64,000 nt of DNA, taken from the NCBI GenBank assembly GCA_039566865.1, contig CM076949.1:10269501-10333500 (forward strand), read 5' to 3'. Below, piece after piece: positions 1 through 10,111 of the stretch. A model generated the notes under the pieces. It had not been told where the DNA came from, ran no database searches, and saw only the letters and a list, made by a program, of their open reading frames with translations. Origin of the DNA: Aurelia coerulea. Lineage: Eukaryota; Cnidaria; Scyphozoa; Semaeostomeae; Ulmaridae. Position numbers and translations under genes: made by a program. Each line of letters begins with the position of its first letter. Position 1 is the first letter of the stretch.

Positions 1-299
1 CTTGTTTCCTGCTGCGAGTAGGCAAGTCCAAGTAGCTAAATATTTAACTGCAACTTTATTGAACTTAGCCCTTCTATTCTTCGATTATGGGTGGCTTTGT
101 CTAAAAAATGGGTGTTTCCGGCAAAAAAGACCCCCATTCATACTCGCTTCGCTCGCAACTTGCCCCCGAACAATAGGACCCTGGCTACGCCACTGTCCAT
201 GGCGAGGGGTTTAAAAAGATATTATCAGATAGGCAAACTTAGGCCCAAAATTGTTATGCCTGACATAACCCTGGATGATATATGAAAACTCTGTTGAAT
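1..299. other. Unassigned repeat-like stretch
   Basis: No gene is visible. A short stretch near 105-190 with cytosine-rich and 'cgcttcgctcgc' runs resembles the tips of hAT-type MITEs elsewhere in the window, but no partner end was found here. The overlapping short ORFs have no recognisable motif. Confidence 0.3.
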
Positions 300-876
300 G
301 AACAAAAAAGATGAAATCCTTAGACCTTAGGGAGATGCACAGTAAATTTACGGAAATCAAGCTGGACATGCAAAAAACTACTGAAAAAGCCTAGAAGGCA
401 GATACTTTGGCAAATGCAAACCTCAAAGAGATTCTACAACTTCAATCTAAGAAGCTACTAACAAAAATCAATGTGCTCAACCCTAATTCTTAAGGGAATT
501 AAAGAGGAGCCCCATGAAACATGGGACCAAACAGAGGGAATTCTGGTAGAAGTTATCGCAAGACACCTCAAAATTGAAGCTGATCAAGTTGCAGAAATGA
601 TGAAAAAGGGCTAAGTCAAATCTATGTAAAGTTCTTCTCTTGGAAAGACAGTGAGACTGTGAAAAATGGATTTTCTGATTTTTGTCGAAAGCACCCAAAG
701 ATGGGTATCCGAGCTGACCAAATGTACTCCAAAGAAGTAACAAAGAGACAAAATGATGCAATGTTTGAGCGGCAAAAATTGATAGCAACCAAAGAAATAT
801 CTAATAGTTATCTGGCATATCCTGCAACACTAGTGATCAAATGTCGTAAGACTGATAAAACAGTACACAAAGTATA
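300..876 (+). pseudogene. LINE ORF1-like fragment, decayed
   Basis: Read through a stop and frame changes, this stretch encodes pieces resembling the ORF1 RNA-binding protein of L1-like retrotransposons. There is a segment with GIKEEPHETWDQTEG (about 490-540), then a region near 715-840 with spaced RADQMYSKEV and YPATLVIK, recalling the C-terminal 'yPA.L' block of ORF1p. An in-frame stop (about 613) and a frameshift separate the two. ORF1p coats LINE RNA. Only the order and spacing of these blocks support the call, and no reverse transcriptase follows directly. Confidence 0.45.
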
Positions 877-879
877 AAT

Positions 880-1278
880 CCTTCTAGTTGAGCTGAATTG
901 AGGGGGGTTTCCTCTGGCTGTCTGTGGGTCTGCCTGGCCTCTGGTGGTGGTGTGGGGCTTGTGTGGTTGGCTGGATGGTTAGAGGAAATTCCCTATCTTA
1001 GAATGTTATGATGGTCTAGCTGGTCTGATACAATTTGTATTATTCCTTCAGCAGTTTTATTGCTCTTTTTGCTGAATGTATTGATGCATGGTAATGTAAC
1101 CTCCAAATCTGTTAACCAACATGTTTTTGCAAGCTTGAAAAGTCCTCAAAGGCTAAAAGAAGAGAAAAGGCTAAAACCTGTTTTGTTTTTGCGATTTTCT
1201 TTAATTTTTGTGTTTTAACCAGGCGTTTCCCTCTTTGAGACAAAATGAGCATATTGTAGAAAACAATGTAGTGATCTA
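880..1278. other. Non-coding, G/T-rich then AT-rich
   Basis: A GT-rich patch (about 899-985, repeated tgg/ctg) is followed by AT-rich sequence. The G/T patch could be a LINE 3' untranslated end, as GC-rich sequence follows a LINE stop codon at 24.06-24.35 kb. No gene is seen. Confidence 0.25.
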
Positions 1279-1383
1279 GGACCCACCACTCACAACGTAC
1301 CTTTCCCTTGTGGCATTTGCAACAAAAATGTAAATAAAAAAGCAGTCTTTTGTGATCAATGTGATAAATGGATACATATATAT
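1279..1383 (+). pseudogene. PHD-type zinc finger fragment of a LINE ORF
   Basis: An open frame reads PCGICNKNV then VFCDQCDKWIHI: two CxxC pairs followed by a tryptophan and histidine spaced as in a PHD finger. Several CR1/Daphne-type LINEs carry such a finger at the start of an ORF, and a decayed LINE linker and RT region lies just downstream in the same direction (1560-2480). The frame runs into a TA microsatellite at about 1376 and stops. This is probably one broken LINE copy rather than a host chromatin protein. Confidence 0.5.
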
Positions 1384-1396
1384 ATATAATAGGTCG
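1376..1396. repeat. TA microsatellite
   Basis: Short (TA)n run joining the PHD-finger fragment to the sequence that carries the hammerhead-like motif. A second TA-rich run lies at about 1539-1556 on the other side of that motif. Confidence 0.7.
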
Positions 1397-1500
1397 AAAC
1401 GAAAAGTGTCCAGGTACCGTAAGATATAGGTCGAAACACAAAATATCAACAAGCCACTTGAGACTCACTAAATATTAATAATTCTATTTATAAATTCTCG

Positions 1501-1536
1501 CAACTAGTTTCGTCCGTTCAAGCGGACTCTTCAGGC
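1501..1536 (-). ncRNA. Hammerhead-ribozyme-like core
   Basis: On the minus strand the order is CUGAAGA (1534-1528), a perfect 5-bp stem II GUCCG/CGGAC (1527-1523 with 1516-1512) closed by a 6-nt loop, then GAAAC (1511-1507). This is the invariant catalytic core of a hammerhead ribozyme (CUGANGA, stem II, GAAA). Stem III would be minimal, as in ribozymes of Penelope-like elements and retrozymes, and stem I pairing is only partial by eye. I see no Penelope RT nearby, so this may be a detached long terminal segment. Activity is unproven. Confidence 0.45.
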
Positions 1537-1559
1537 TACATATATTTATATATATACGT

Positions 1560-2480
1560 ATCTTCCCCAGTTTGCTATTCTGTATGGTAACACCCCCGAG
1601 TACAAAACTTCATCCTGTTTTGCTTATGATTATAAAAACTTTGATGAAGCTAAATTTCTTGCCGACTATAAAGATATTGAAAAATCCTCTCAATGACGAT
1701 GATATTGATTTAAATCAAAAATTTGATATTTTTCTGATTAATCTCCACAATCTTATTGACAAACATTACCACAAGAAAAATTATCAAAAAGGCTTTGAAA
1801 CTTAGAAATAAACCTTGGATTAATTTGCACATTCAGAAAATGATTAAAATTAGGGACAATCTATTCCATAAGTTCAAATTAATAAATTCTGTCAATGACC
1901 TACATGCATACACAAGCAATTCCGAAACCGCATTATGAATGAAATTAGAGAAAGCAAAAAGAATTGCTACCCATAAGTATTTTGATGAACACAAAAGCAA
2001 CATGAAAATGCTATGCAAAGGAATAAAGGGCATAATACAGTAAGTATAAGGCCTGGAAACTGTCAAAATAGCCACTGAATTCAATAAATATTTTACCAAA
2101 TGTTGCTTATAGTAGTATCACAAAGAAAATCCCAAGAACTCCAAAATCCCCATTGGATTATTTGTCCATTTCCAATTTAGATTCGTTTTTATCTCCCCTT
2201 GCACAGCTGATGAAGTACAGTATCCTGCCTTATCCTGTCTTTAAAACTTGATAAGTTAAGTGGACCAAACAGTATCCCTGTCAAGCTACTAAAAATTCTT
2301 CAAGCAACTATCTATCTCCAGTGATCTTTCTTTCCTTATTAATGAATCTTTTGTTACAGACCAATCTTTCTCCTCTCTATCTTTAGCAAACTTTTTGAAA
2401 AAATAATGCACCAGTGTCTGTAAAATTTCTTGAATGTTACAATTGGTTGGTATTAAAAGTGCACCGTCACCCAGCTGATT
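1560..2480 (+). pseudogene. LINE linker and RT fragment, decayed
   Basis: Several frames together give LINE landmarks in order: NFDEAKFLADYKDIEK (about 1640-1685), NKPWINLHIQKMIKIRD (about 1809-1860; the KPWI block between endonuclease and RT), and DKLSGPNSIPVKLLKIL (about 2245-2295; the RT finger 'GPDGIP'-type block). Frameshifts and stops separate them, so the copy is dead. It is probably the same broken element as the PHD finger upstream. Confidence 0.6.
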
Positions 2481-2600
2481 GGCTCCTAAAAGCAATGGCA
2501 TTCTGTTGTCGTAGACTCAGTCATAATTTTATTCTGAGGCACAACATTATGCCTGTTTTTACAACAATAGGATACCATTGTTTTTAGGAGCCAATGCGCT
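2472..2600. mobile_element. Short foldback element
   Basis: The arms read attggctcctaaaagcaat (2476-2494) and, inverted, attgtttttaggagccaat (2577-2595), with further pairing toward the centre. This short hairpin element interrupts LINE debris. No target duplication could be fixed. Confidence 0.45.
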
Positions 2601-2622
2601 GCAATACAGTACTCATTCAAAC

Positions 2623-2772
2623 CAGAGCCGTAGGAAGCACTTAGGGAGGGGGAGGGGCTTGACACTTCAAGGACAAACACCTCCTGAAACAAAAGGACAC
2701 TTTGCCATCATAATTGCAAAATGTTGGGGGGGGGCAAGCGCTCCAAGTGCCCCCATGGTTCCTACGCCTCTG
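2623..2772. mobile_element. hAT-type MITE, 150 bp
   Basis: The inverted ends are CAGAGCCGTAGGA and TCCTACGCCTCTG. The flanks are attcaaac (left) and cttcaaac (right), an 8-bp target duplication with one mismatch. CAG(A/G)G tips with 8-bp duplications are the hAT signature. The interior is G/C-rich and has no ORF. Confidence 0.6.
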
Positions 2773-3115
2773 CTTCAAACTCATCTGCCTTTTTCATAAA
2801 GCACAGACTATCTACTTCATAGAAATTTGATGAGCACAATAAACCATTACCCTGAAGACGGCAATGAGGAATTTTTACCATTTGACACATTGCATTCTTT
2901 GATTGAATCTTTACCATAAAAGCTTCTTGGTAAAAAGTTCCTCACCTCCTCCCTTCCATCTTGAGCATAATTGTCTATTCTGGACCTTTGCATCTAATGG
3001 TAAATACAGTTTCAACAAAATTTTAATTCAAAAGATCCCACTATTTTATGGTCAGTTGAGGAATTCAAACAAGAAGATACAACAATTATCAGTGTAGTCA
3101 CACAAAAATGCCTTA

Positions 3116-3246
<131 letters not shown>

Positions 3247-3439
3247 TTGCAGAAAAAATTATCAGTGTAGTCACAGAAAAAAATTTGCATTTCACATCAC
3301 TGACTTATTTAGAATCATACAAACATTAGGAGCAGGAAAGAATCAATCTGAAATTCTTTAGATTCTTTTTACATACTTAACTATATTTACACAGGCCTAA
3401 ATGGAAATATGGCAATGCCTCAAGATTTGGTAGAATTCA

Positions 3440-3574
3440 TCCTATTCATACAGTGTCCAATCTTCTGTGGGAATGTGTTGAAAATCTTGCAAGGTCCGGC
3501 CAAAATGTGCATCTTGCAGGAGCTGTATCCGGACCAAACACATTCGAAGGAATATGTGATTTGATATAAACTAT
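3440..3574 (-). CDS. Candidate second exon (unrecognised)
   Basis: On the minus strand a strong acceptor-like site (pyrimidine tract ctccttcgttttttctcag, AG at 3576-3575) precedes about 42 open codons containing NVFGPDTAPARCTFWPDLAR and ending at a TGA near 3446. It could follow the candidate exon at 3950-4092. With the best-looking donor there (AG|GTATGC) the joined frame hits a stop; a weaker donor about 35 bp further downstream keeps it open. I do not recognise the product. The opposite strand is also open here. Confidence 0.25.
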
Positions 3575-3949
3575 CTGAGAAAAAACGAAGGAGAAATTAG
3601 AGATTTCATTTTGATCATCATTTCAGAAAAGGACAGCAACATTTCCAATTAATTATGACATTTCAGGTTATTTAAGACTAGGCCTATCTATGTTAAACAA
3701 ATCCAGTTGATAATAAAACGTTAATTATAGACTAATAATAATAATTTACGAATATTTTAACAGGATAACCTATCAATATTTACAATATTGTTATCATTAG
3801 GGTCCTGCTAGCTTAATAGTTACAGGCAAAATGTTCTTTAAAACTTACAAAATTAAAATCAAAATACAAGTGAACCTTAGATACTTGGTAGCACACATCT
3901 AGCTCCATTTGGCCTAACGAAATCAACGTCGCAAATATTGTAAGCATAC

Positions 3950-4092
3950 CTCTCTTGTGGACAAGAAAACTGCGGAACAATGCTTTCAACAATCCTACGA
4001 CAGCTTTCGAACGTTTCCCAGCCATCACTCGCTGCTTTCAGGACTTCTTCAAGTAATTCTTCAAAATCGTTTTGCAGCTTGGCCGCCGCCAT
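3950..4092 (-). CDS. Candidate host first exon
   Basis: The minus-strand ATG at 4092 opens 47 codons beginning MAAAKLQNDFEELLEEVL and ends at an AG|GTATGC splice-donor-like site (exon end 3950). The amphipathic, acidic N-terminus and the MAAA start in a GC-richer patch look like a real 5' exon, unlike the surrounding transposon debris. Just upstream lie TTTCCCGC and TGACGTCA motifs that would suit a promoter. I cannot name the protein and no downstream exon is certain. Confidence 0.4.
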
Positions 4093-4300
4093 TTCCCGCT
4101 AAAAGGTGGCAAATCAAAGCACAAGTCGCGGCATGGTTACGGCCCATTGTTACGGTTTTTGTCCAGACGTTATTTTGGACCGCTTCCGTGGAGCCCAGTC
4201 CCCCTAGTCGAAAATGACGTCAGGGAACCAGACTGAGCAGCAACAACAATAACACAGATTTCCCGCTAAAATCGCCATTTCGTTTGGAGGAAAGATGAGC
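4092..4300. promoter_or_regulatory. Possible bidirectional promoter (E2F-like, CRE motifs)
   Basis: Two identical ATTTCCCGCTAAAA motifs (TTTCCCGC at 4092-4099 and 4259-4266, the E2F consensus) flank a full palindromic CRE, TGACGTCA (4215-4222). The segment is GC-richer than its surroundings. It lies immediately upstream of the minus-strand candidate exon and before a plus-strand ATG at about 4295 that opens only 13 codons. Motif matches alone are weak evidence, but their clustering at a candidate exon is what supports the call. Confidence 0.35.
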
Positions 4301-4500
4301 GGTTGGAAGGCCAGCCAGGCAGGGAAACAGTTCGTAGAGCCTTAATATCTGAAGAGTACTTGTTTCTAGGCTTCAGTTGTTTTCGTGTTTGTGGTTAGAA
4401 GGCCGTGGCCAAGTTGTTCGATCGTTATATTCTTGCTCTTGCATTAACTTTTATGACACAGTTGAATAGAACCACAGGCAAAGACGAGCACAAGCAGGGG

Positions 4501-4735
4501 TACACTCATTTTTTGCAAGAAACTGAGGTCCGGGGGTAGGAAGTTTCGTAAATTATAGGACTCATGCAGCCAAAAGTTTCTAACGAGTTTCTTACATATT
4601 TTGAAACCGGAAATTTAGAGTTAATCTGTTTTTGTCAGTAGGGCGAGTGTAGGGCGTCAAATTACTTGCTAACACCCAAAACCAGTAATTACATAATTGA
4701 CACTCGAACAATGTCAAAACATTTGTTATTAGTAT
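4501..4735. mobile_element. TACACTC MITE, one end only
   Basis: It begins with the family tip tacactcatttttt and continues with the family's 'aagaaactgaggtccgggg' and 'ccggaaatttagagtt' blocks seen at 11314-11704. Homology fades near 4735 and no second inverted end follows, so this is a truncated copy. Confidence 0.6.
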
Positions 4736-4745
4736 CGAAACAATC

Positions 4746-5616
4746 CTTAGGCCGCCACTTCCTTGTTGTTTTTCAAAGAAATTTGCGCCGATGTGAAAAT
4801 ATGAGCAACACCAACAACTATTTTAGCCTAAGCCTACTACGCTTGCGCAGACAAGGTACGGTACCAGACCTCATTAGCCCGGCCGAAGTTGGCACTCAAC
4901 TCATCTCTCCAACAACTTCTGTATGTTTGCGATAGACTGGCTACACAATCTCTGTATGCTCCTTAGAACTGATGTGTTGCTAATACAGAGACTTGTTGCC
5001 AAACAGCATCTGAAATCGGACTAACTTGATAGCCTCGTTTTCATAAGCACCACAGGCGTAAAATGCGGACCACGGAATTAATATCTTGGCTGTTGTTGCT
5101 GCTGTGATCAGCAATCATCAAAGATGACTCTAGAAAACAACTCATTGATACCAAGTTTTATTCATGTGAATTTGAAAGAATTGCAGACAGTTTATGACTC
5201 TGACAACATTAAGCATGGACAGTGAACACAAAATTTAAATTTCAGAGGAGTTCAGAGAGACCAAAGATAAAGGAATCAAAGACTTGACAAGATACTGTAA
5301 GACATTGCATCATTATTATACATTATCATTAGCAATAGATTAAGCGGTATCAGTACAAGGAATTTTCAAGGGGAATGTTCTTTACATTATATTTGCTCCA
5401 ATTGATTTGCTGCATCAGATAATCTGTCTCCAAGATAAATGCCATATAAATGCATACTGATACCAGGTCTCATAATTATGAAGCAGATGTCTTGCTTTAA
5501 ACAAACCCCTATGGATTGAAAACATTGACATCAATGTGGTTAAGTAACAAGTACTTGTTAAATCAAAAGCAAAAAATTATATCATCCTTTTCCTTTTTGA
5601 ATGTGATCCAAAAACT
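4746..5616. other. No recognisable feature
   Basis: AT-rich sequence with only short, motif-free ORFs and no visible inverted ends. A poly-G run (about 5620-5632) marks the start of the next repeat. Confidence 0.4.
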
Positions 5617-5835
5617 GGGAGGGGGGGGGGGGGTTCTTCCATGGTAAAGGTACCTAGGGATGTGCGCCACGAGCAAGGGTACTTTTTGGACATCTAGTCG
5701 AGCCAAGGGTATCATTTTTACAGAAATTGGTCCAGCCAAGGCTACCATTTTTGAAAAAGTTAGTCTAGCCAACAGTACCTCTTTAAATATGCTCGTGGCA
5801 GAGCCCTACCCAAAATTTAGCCAAGAACCCCCTCC
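5617..5835 (+). repeat. GGGTTCTT.../...AAGAACCC repeat, copy 1
   Basis: A poly-G start, then gggatgtgc, an internal cadence of 'agccaagggtac(c)' phrases, 'ctcgtggcagagccctaccc', and an end in agaaccccctccc. The same family occurs inverted and longer at 61020-61396. The opposite C/G-rich tips suggest a MITE-like element. ORFs across it are accidental. Confidence 0.55.
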
Positions 5836-5975
5836 CCTATGTATGTTATGTATGTATCATTTTGCCACAATTACAATTATTTACAAGTCATATAATATAA
5901 AAATAGATACAATACAATAAATAATGTTAAAAACGTAAAGGAAAAACACCCCTAATTACAGTGGCAGGGATAGCA

Positions 5976-6000
5976 TTAAAAGGTCAAGATGACCTTAATT
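5976..6000. promoter_or_regulatory. Palindromic AGGTCA-nnn-TGACCT site
   Basis: A perfect inverted repeat of AGGTCA spaced by 3 (5981-5995), extended by matching A/T bases outside. This matches a nuclear-receptor IR3 (estrogen-response-element-like) half-site arrangement. No gene start is nearby, so chance or a MITE origin is quite possible. Confidence 0.25.
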
Positions 6001-7076
6001 CCATAATGGTCCCCTTAGAGGTGCTGGTAAAAATTATATATAGCAGAGGCCAAAGGGTAGTTTCGCGGATAAAACACCAGACAAAACATTGCTTGATGCA
6101 CTAAGGCAAGAACGAGAAATAAAATGTTGGATTCATTTATTACCAGGCAACATGGACAATTTTTGGTCATGTTCAAAAAACACCATAACGTTTTTTTATT
6201 AAAAAAAATTAAAGATTATTAAATTGCTTTATTTGGCAAATCATGCATTCAAACCAAAACAACTGTTGGGGCGATAAAGTACAACAGACCAGCATTGCCA
6301 AGTAACATGCTTGCAGTTAGATAATATTAGAAATTGAACTACACGACCCAAATGTAAACGAAAACATCACTAACCTGAAGTAGACAAGGCAGTGTATGGT
6401 GTACTGACAAGACAACCGACACTTGACTTAGGCCTACACTGCTGTCTCGAAAATGCCTCTGAAATTGCAACAGCATTACATTTTGCCATTTCCCCTGTTA
6501 GAGCACCACAAACATATGTCTCTTCCCATTGCTCACTTTATCATGCCAAATAGCTAGCTAAATTCCTTCCGCTTCATTTGTTTTTCTGGTCTTCAGGTCG
6601 ATCAAGCTGCGACGAGAGCGCCGGTCGCCATTGTTTCTTCCTGAAAAACGCAGACCAAACAGGTCTCTTCTTCAAAGGGAGGTTTTCCAGTAAAAATAAG
6701 TAAAGAGAAGAAAAATTGATTGGTTACAAAATAATTTACCATTGTTTTAGCCAAAATGCTCCAATCAGATTACAAGCCCGTTTTTCGTTCTGAAAATTCC
6801 GATTTGAGACACTCTCTGGCAACTAGTCCCTCATTGAGCTGGCCATCAGCAACAACAACAGCAGCGAAATTGAGGGACTAGTGTAGCTAGTCTATGTTTG
6901 CGAGAGAACTGAGAACTATGACACACAAGTCCCTCGACCACGTGACATTTCCCTCGTAACGAAAATGTGAATGAAACACTATTGTTACAAAATCAAGGGA
7001 GAAGTTGAGAAAGAAGTAACGATTAACGAAAAGCAAATATCACGAAGTATTCGCAATCAACCAAAGTTTATCTGAT
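6001..7076. other. No gene; upstream of candidate exon
   Basis: Mostly AT-rich, becoming mixed near 6590-6960 with CpG dinucleotides (for example gcgacgagagcgccggtcgcc). That part could be promoter-proximal for the candidate exon at 7077. A pair of 'ccctcattgagctggcc' and 'gaaattgagggactagt' phrases (about 6829-6882) are imperfect inverted copies. Confidence 0.3.
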
Positions 7077-7124
7077 ATGAATGATCAAGAAATAGATATT
7101 CCATTTATCATGAACAGCTCTCAG
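7077..7124 (+). CDS. Candidate first exon, 16 codons
   Basis: An ATG opens MNDQEIDIPFIMNSSQ and runs straight into CAG|GTAAGG, a near-consensus splice donor (GT at 7125). The acidic start and clean donor make a first exon plausible. No acceptor or downstream exon was identified before the MITE nest at 7.48 kb, so a chance match cannot be excluded. Confidence 0.3.
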
Positions 7125-7666
7125 GTAAGGAATTTTTAATTAGACTTGGAAAAGCCCTTATCAATCGTTCTTGGTTTTATCGTAAGAACTGACTTGCTTG
7201 ATAAGACTGGCAGTTTCACATTTCTAGATTTAGAACAAGCATCAGAATCCCTAATCGATTCAATGTTTTATATCTTCATTGAAAAAGTTTGTAATCTGTG
7301 GCGTTGCGTTTGGCCACCCGACCGTTGTGAGCCTAAATTATTAAACGAAAATTCTATGGTTTGCACCATGTCTGTGCTAGTCAAATTTTGATGTAATTTC
7401 CCTTCTTTCTAGGGAATTTATCAAAATATTTATCTGGACTAGCTAGCCTATATCTTTACCTTATTGAATAACAGTACAGGGGTAGGGTGGCGGTAATTTG
7501 GGTCGACGGGGTAATTTGTGTCTATTTGCTATTTTCGCTATTACGATCATAAATTGAAAATTCAATTCAATCTATACTTTTAGGAGTTGTTTAAAGAATT
7601 TTCGAAGAATTATTGGATGATTTCTGATCCTTCAATTCCCAGATCTTCCACGGCCTAGAGTTTAAT

Positions 7667-8059
7667 TACACTCGTTTTTTTTTATAAGAAACCGCTTATA
7701 AGAAACGGTAGGCTCAACTTTTCGAAAATTAAGAAAAAACCCTACCTGAATTGAAAAAACTAAGAAACTTTTGTAATTTACAATTTTAATTTTTCTATCG
7801 GACTCAAAAATGTTTTGACAGTGTACAGTTATAGCAACTGTTTGGACATTTTTTTGAGTGCGAATTATGTTATTTATTTTTGCTTTGAGATCTTAATAAG
7901 TAATTTGGGAGCCCTTTAGACAAAACAAAAGGAACTCTACACTTCCGGCATAAAAAGTATAAGAAACACATAAGAAACTTTTGCTAGCAAAATGGCCCAA
8001 AACTGTAAGAAACTGCCTACCATCACCGGACCTTAGTTTCTTATCAAAAAATGAGTGTA
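7667..8059. mobile_element. TACACTC MITE, full length
   Basis: It starts TACACTCGTTTTTTT and ends AAAAAATGAGTGTA, so a TA lies at both edges as for Tc1/mariner-type insertions. The interior shares the family blocks (ataagaaaccgctt, ccggac, cttccggcat). It is inverted relative to 11314-11704 and almost the same length (393 bp). No ORF. Confidence 0.75.
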
Positions 8060-8739
8060 TGATCTGACTGCGTAGCAAATTTTCAATTTTCACCCAGTAC
8101 GATTTCTTTTTGTCAACAAATCATTATGGATCGCAACTTCAATCTTGGAAAGGTTCTAAAAGCCTTTTGGAATTTGTTTGCGATTTGGTAGATTTCATTT
8201 CGATTATTTTGCAAGGTGGGGTAATTTGAGTCTACTGGGGCTTTGTTCAACGATCAACTTAACAACTCCAAAATACAGAACAGAAAATAAAAATGATATT
8301 GCGCACGAATGTATAAATCGAAAACAATGCTCATTTCACTTTCGTACTCTCCAGTTGATGTTTTAGCGCAAAGACGCAAGGATTTATTTCTCTCAACTTT
8401 TATCTGGAATGGAAACTTTGTTTACCTATCCATGCTTTCAAGAAGTGGGCCTTTGCATGCAACATTGCGCTTGTACGGTTTATTTCTAATTTTCTGTGTG
8501 CAACTGCTCACGTCTTTGGTTTCGAAACTCTGAAAATTCAATCACATCACAGTTATCGATAAAATCATTCTTACATGTTATTTTGTTGAATTTACATTTA
8601 CAATACTCCTGATGACCCAAATTTCGCGATGACGGTTTGAAAATTACACGCAAAAAGTGAGGAAAGTAAAAAATTCCAAATGATATGATTTAATTATTCA
8701 AACTTCGAATTCCCCAAGAACGACAAGAGGTTCGATGTT

Positions 8740-10032
8740 AAGGGTGTCAGCGGTGGTAGTCGTACGGCGGTGGTAATCGGACACTTGCGAAAACCGACAG
8801 AAAAGTATGTGTGTATTTCTTGGTATTGAAAGCTAACATTATAGCCCGGGGGGGTCACTTCAATAGGCGGATGACGGGGGTGTGGGCCATTTTCAATTGT
8901 AAAATCATACCCTAAAATTTATGAATTTTTCGAAAACCATACCCCAAAATTTACGGGCCTTTCAAAAAAGATACCCTAAAATTGTGACCAAAATTCGAGA
9001 TTCTAACCAAGTACCTGAAATCAGATTAAATTCAATACCTTCAAGCATTTTTCTTCCAAAATGACACCCCAAAATTTATGTTCATTTGTGATGTTACCAA
9101 AATGACACCCTAAAATTTATTTTTAGCCTGAAAAAAGGTACCCTAAAAAATGGCACATCCCGTACTGGTACATATGGTAGTGACCCCCCTCCCCCGGGCA
9201 TTATAGATACTAAACAACTGTACGAACAGCCTTCATGAACACGCTAAAGAAGTTTCTCTCGTTGTGCTTGGCAGAGTAGAAGTTGTCGTCGCGAATATCA
9301 CATCCCTGATTCAAAACTCTGAATCCGTTCCAGAAAGAAACAAAAATCTTAAAGAATCACTCAAATTGGATGTCCAGCATGTAAATAATGCATAGCATTA
9401 TACCTAAGACTTAAAACAGTTTCACTGAAAGGAGGACAGCGGATGTCATGTCGAATGGTCTTAAAAGTTCATGGCAGTGGTTTTCGGACACCAAATAAAT
9501 CAGTTGTTTGGGAGCATGACCAAAGGTCGGATTTGAAATTTACTTGGATTTTGACATTTCATTCATAAATATCTACACATACGTCAATCGAAAATAGTAA
9601 TGAGATTAAAACAACATTTTTCGAATATATATCCTGGCTTTTAGATTGTTTTGTGTGTACCGAGAGCTCTCCAGAATGTAATTACGAGAACCGACAGTCG
9701 AACCCTTGTTTTCCCATTCAAGAATAGAAAAAAAGACAAGAAAAATGAAACAAATATAGACGGAATACTTACCAAGTATAAACAGAAAAATAATTTTCTT
9801 GGCACATTCTGCATTGTGAACTCACTGTCCGAAAAGCACCACTACTTTCCGAAAACCACCGCCACGATCAGTCTGAATAATATCGTTGTCAAAGAAAAGC
9901 AGGCAAAGTAAAAAACCAAAAATTTCGGGAAAATATGTCCAAATACTTGTCCATTCACATGGTACTTCTGATTTTTGTCTTATGAAATATTTAGTTTTCC
10001 TCAAGTGTCCGATTACCACCGCCGGCACCCTG
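8740..10032. mobile_element. AGGGTGTC-ended MITE carrying a nested insert
   Basis: The left end agggtgtcagcggtggta plus taatcggacacttgcg matches, inverted, caagtgtccgattaccaccg plus ccggcaccct at the right end. A partial tandem doubling of the left end (ggtggtagtcgtacggcggtggta) is visible. The hAT-type element at 8845-9198 sits inside. Internal ccgaaaaccaccg and tttcggacacc phrases are further inverted pieces. No coding content. Confidence 0.6.
8845..9198. mobile_element. CCCGGGGG hAT-type MITE, perfect 8-bp TSD
   Basis: The ends are CCCGGGGGGGTCACT and AGTGACCCCCCTCCCCCGGG, flanked by perfect CATTATAG duplications (8837-8844 and 9199-9206). The 8-bp duplication fits hAT transposition. The interior is a cadence of 'taccctaaaattt' phrases in which short units recur every 40-60 bp. 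Confidence 0.8.
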
Positions 10033-10111
10033 CGTATTTAAATGAAGAAAGATCTTTTTACTCTGTTTATTTTGAAAAATGCCCCTTTTAGACCCAAATC
10101 ACCCCACACTG

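Larger units (their letters stand above)
7477..10111. mobile_element. Outer element of a MITE nest (inferred)
   Basis: Left end caggggtagggtggcggtaa followed by tttgggtc resembles, inverted, the right end tagacccaaatcaccccacactg (about 10088-10110). Between them lie two later insertions (7667-8059 and 8740-10032, the latter containing 8845-9198). Removing these leaves about 0.95 kb. A related 'ggggtaatttgagtctactggggc' phrase at 8218 lies inside. The ends match imperfectly, so the boundaries are inferred. Confidence 0.35.

Noticed and set aside
9651..9911. 86-codon plus ORF
   Set aside because: Inside the AGGGTGTC MITE and lysine/asparagine-rich, as expected from AT-rich non-coding DNA.
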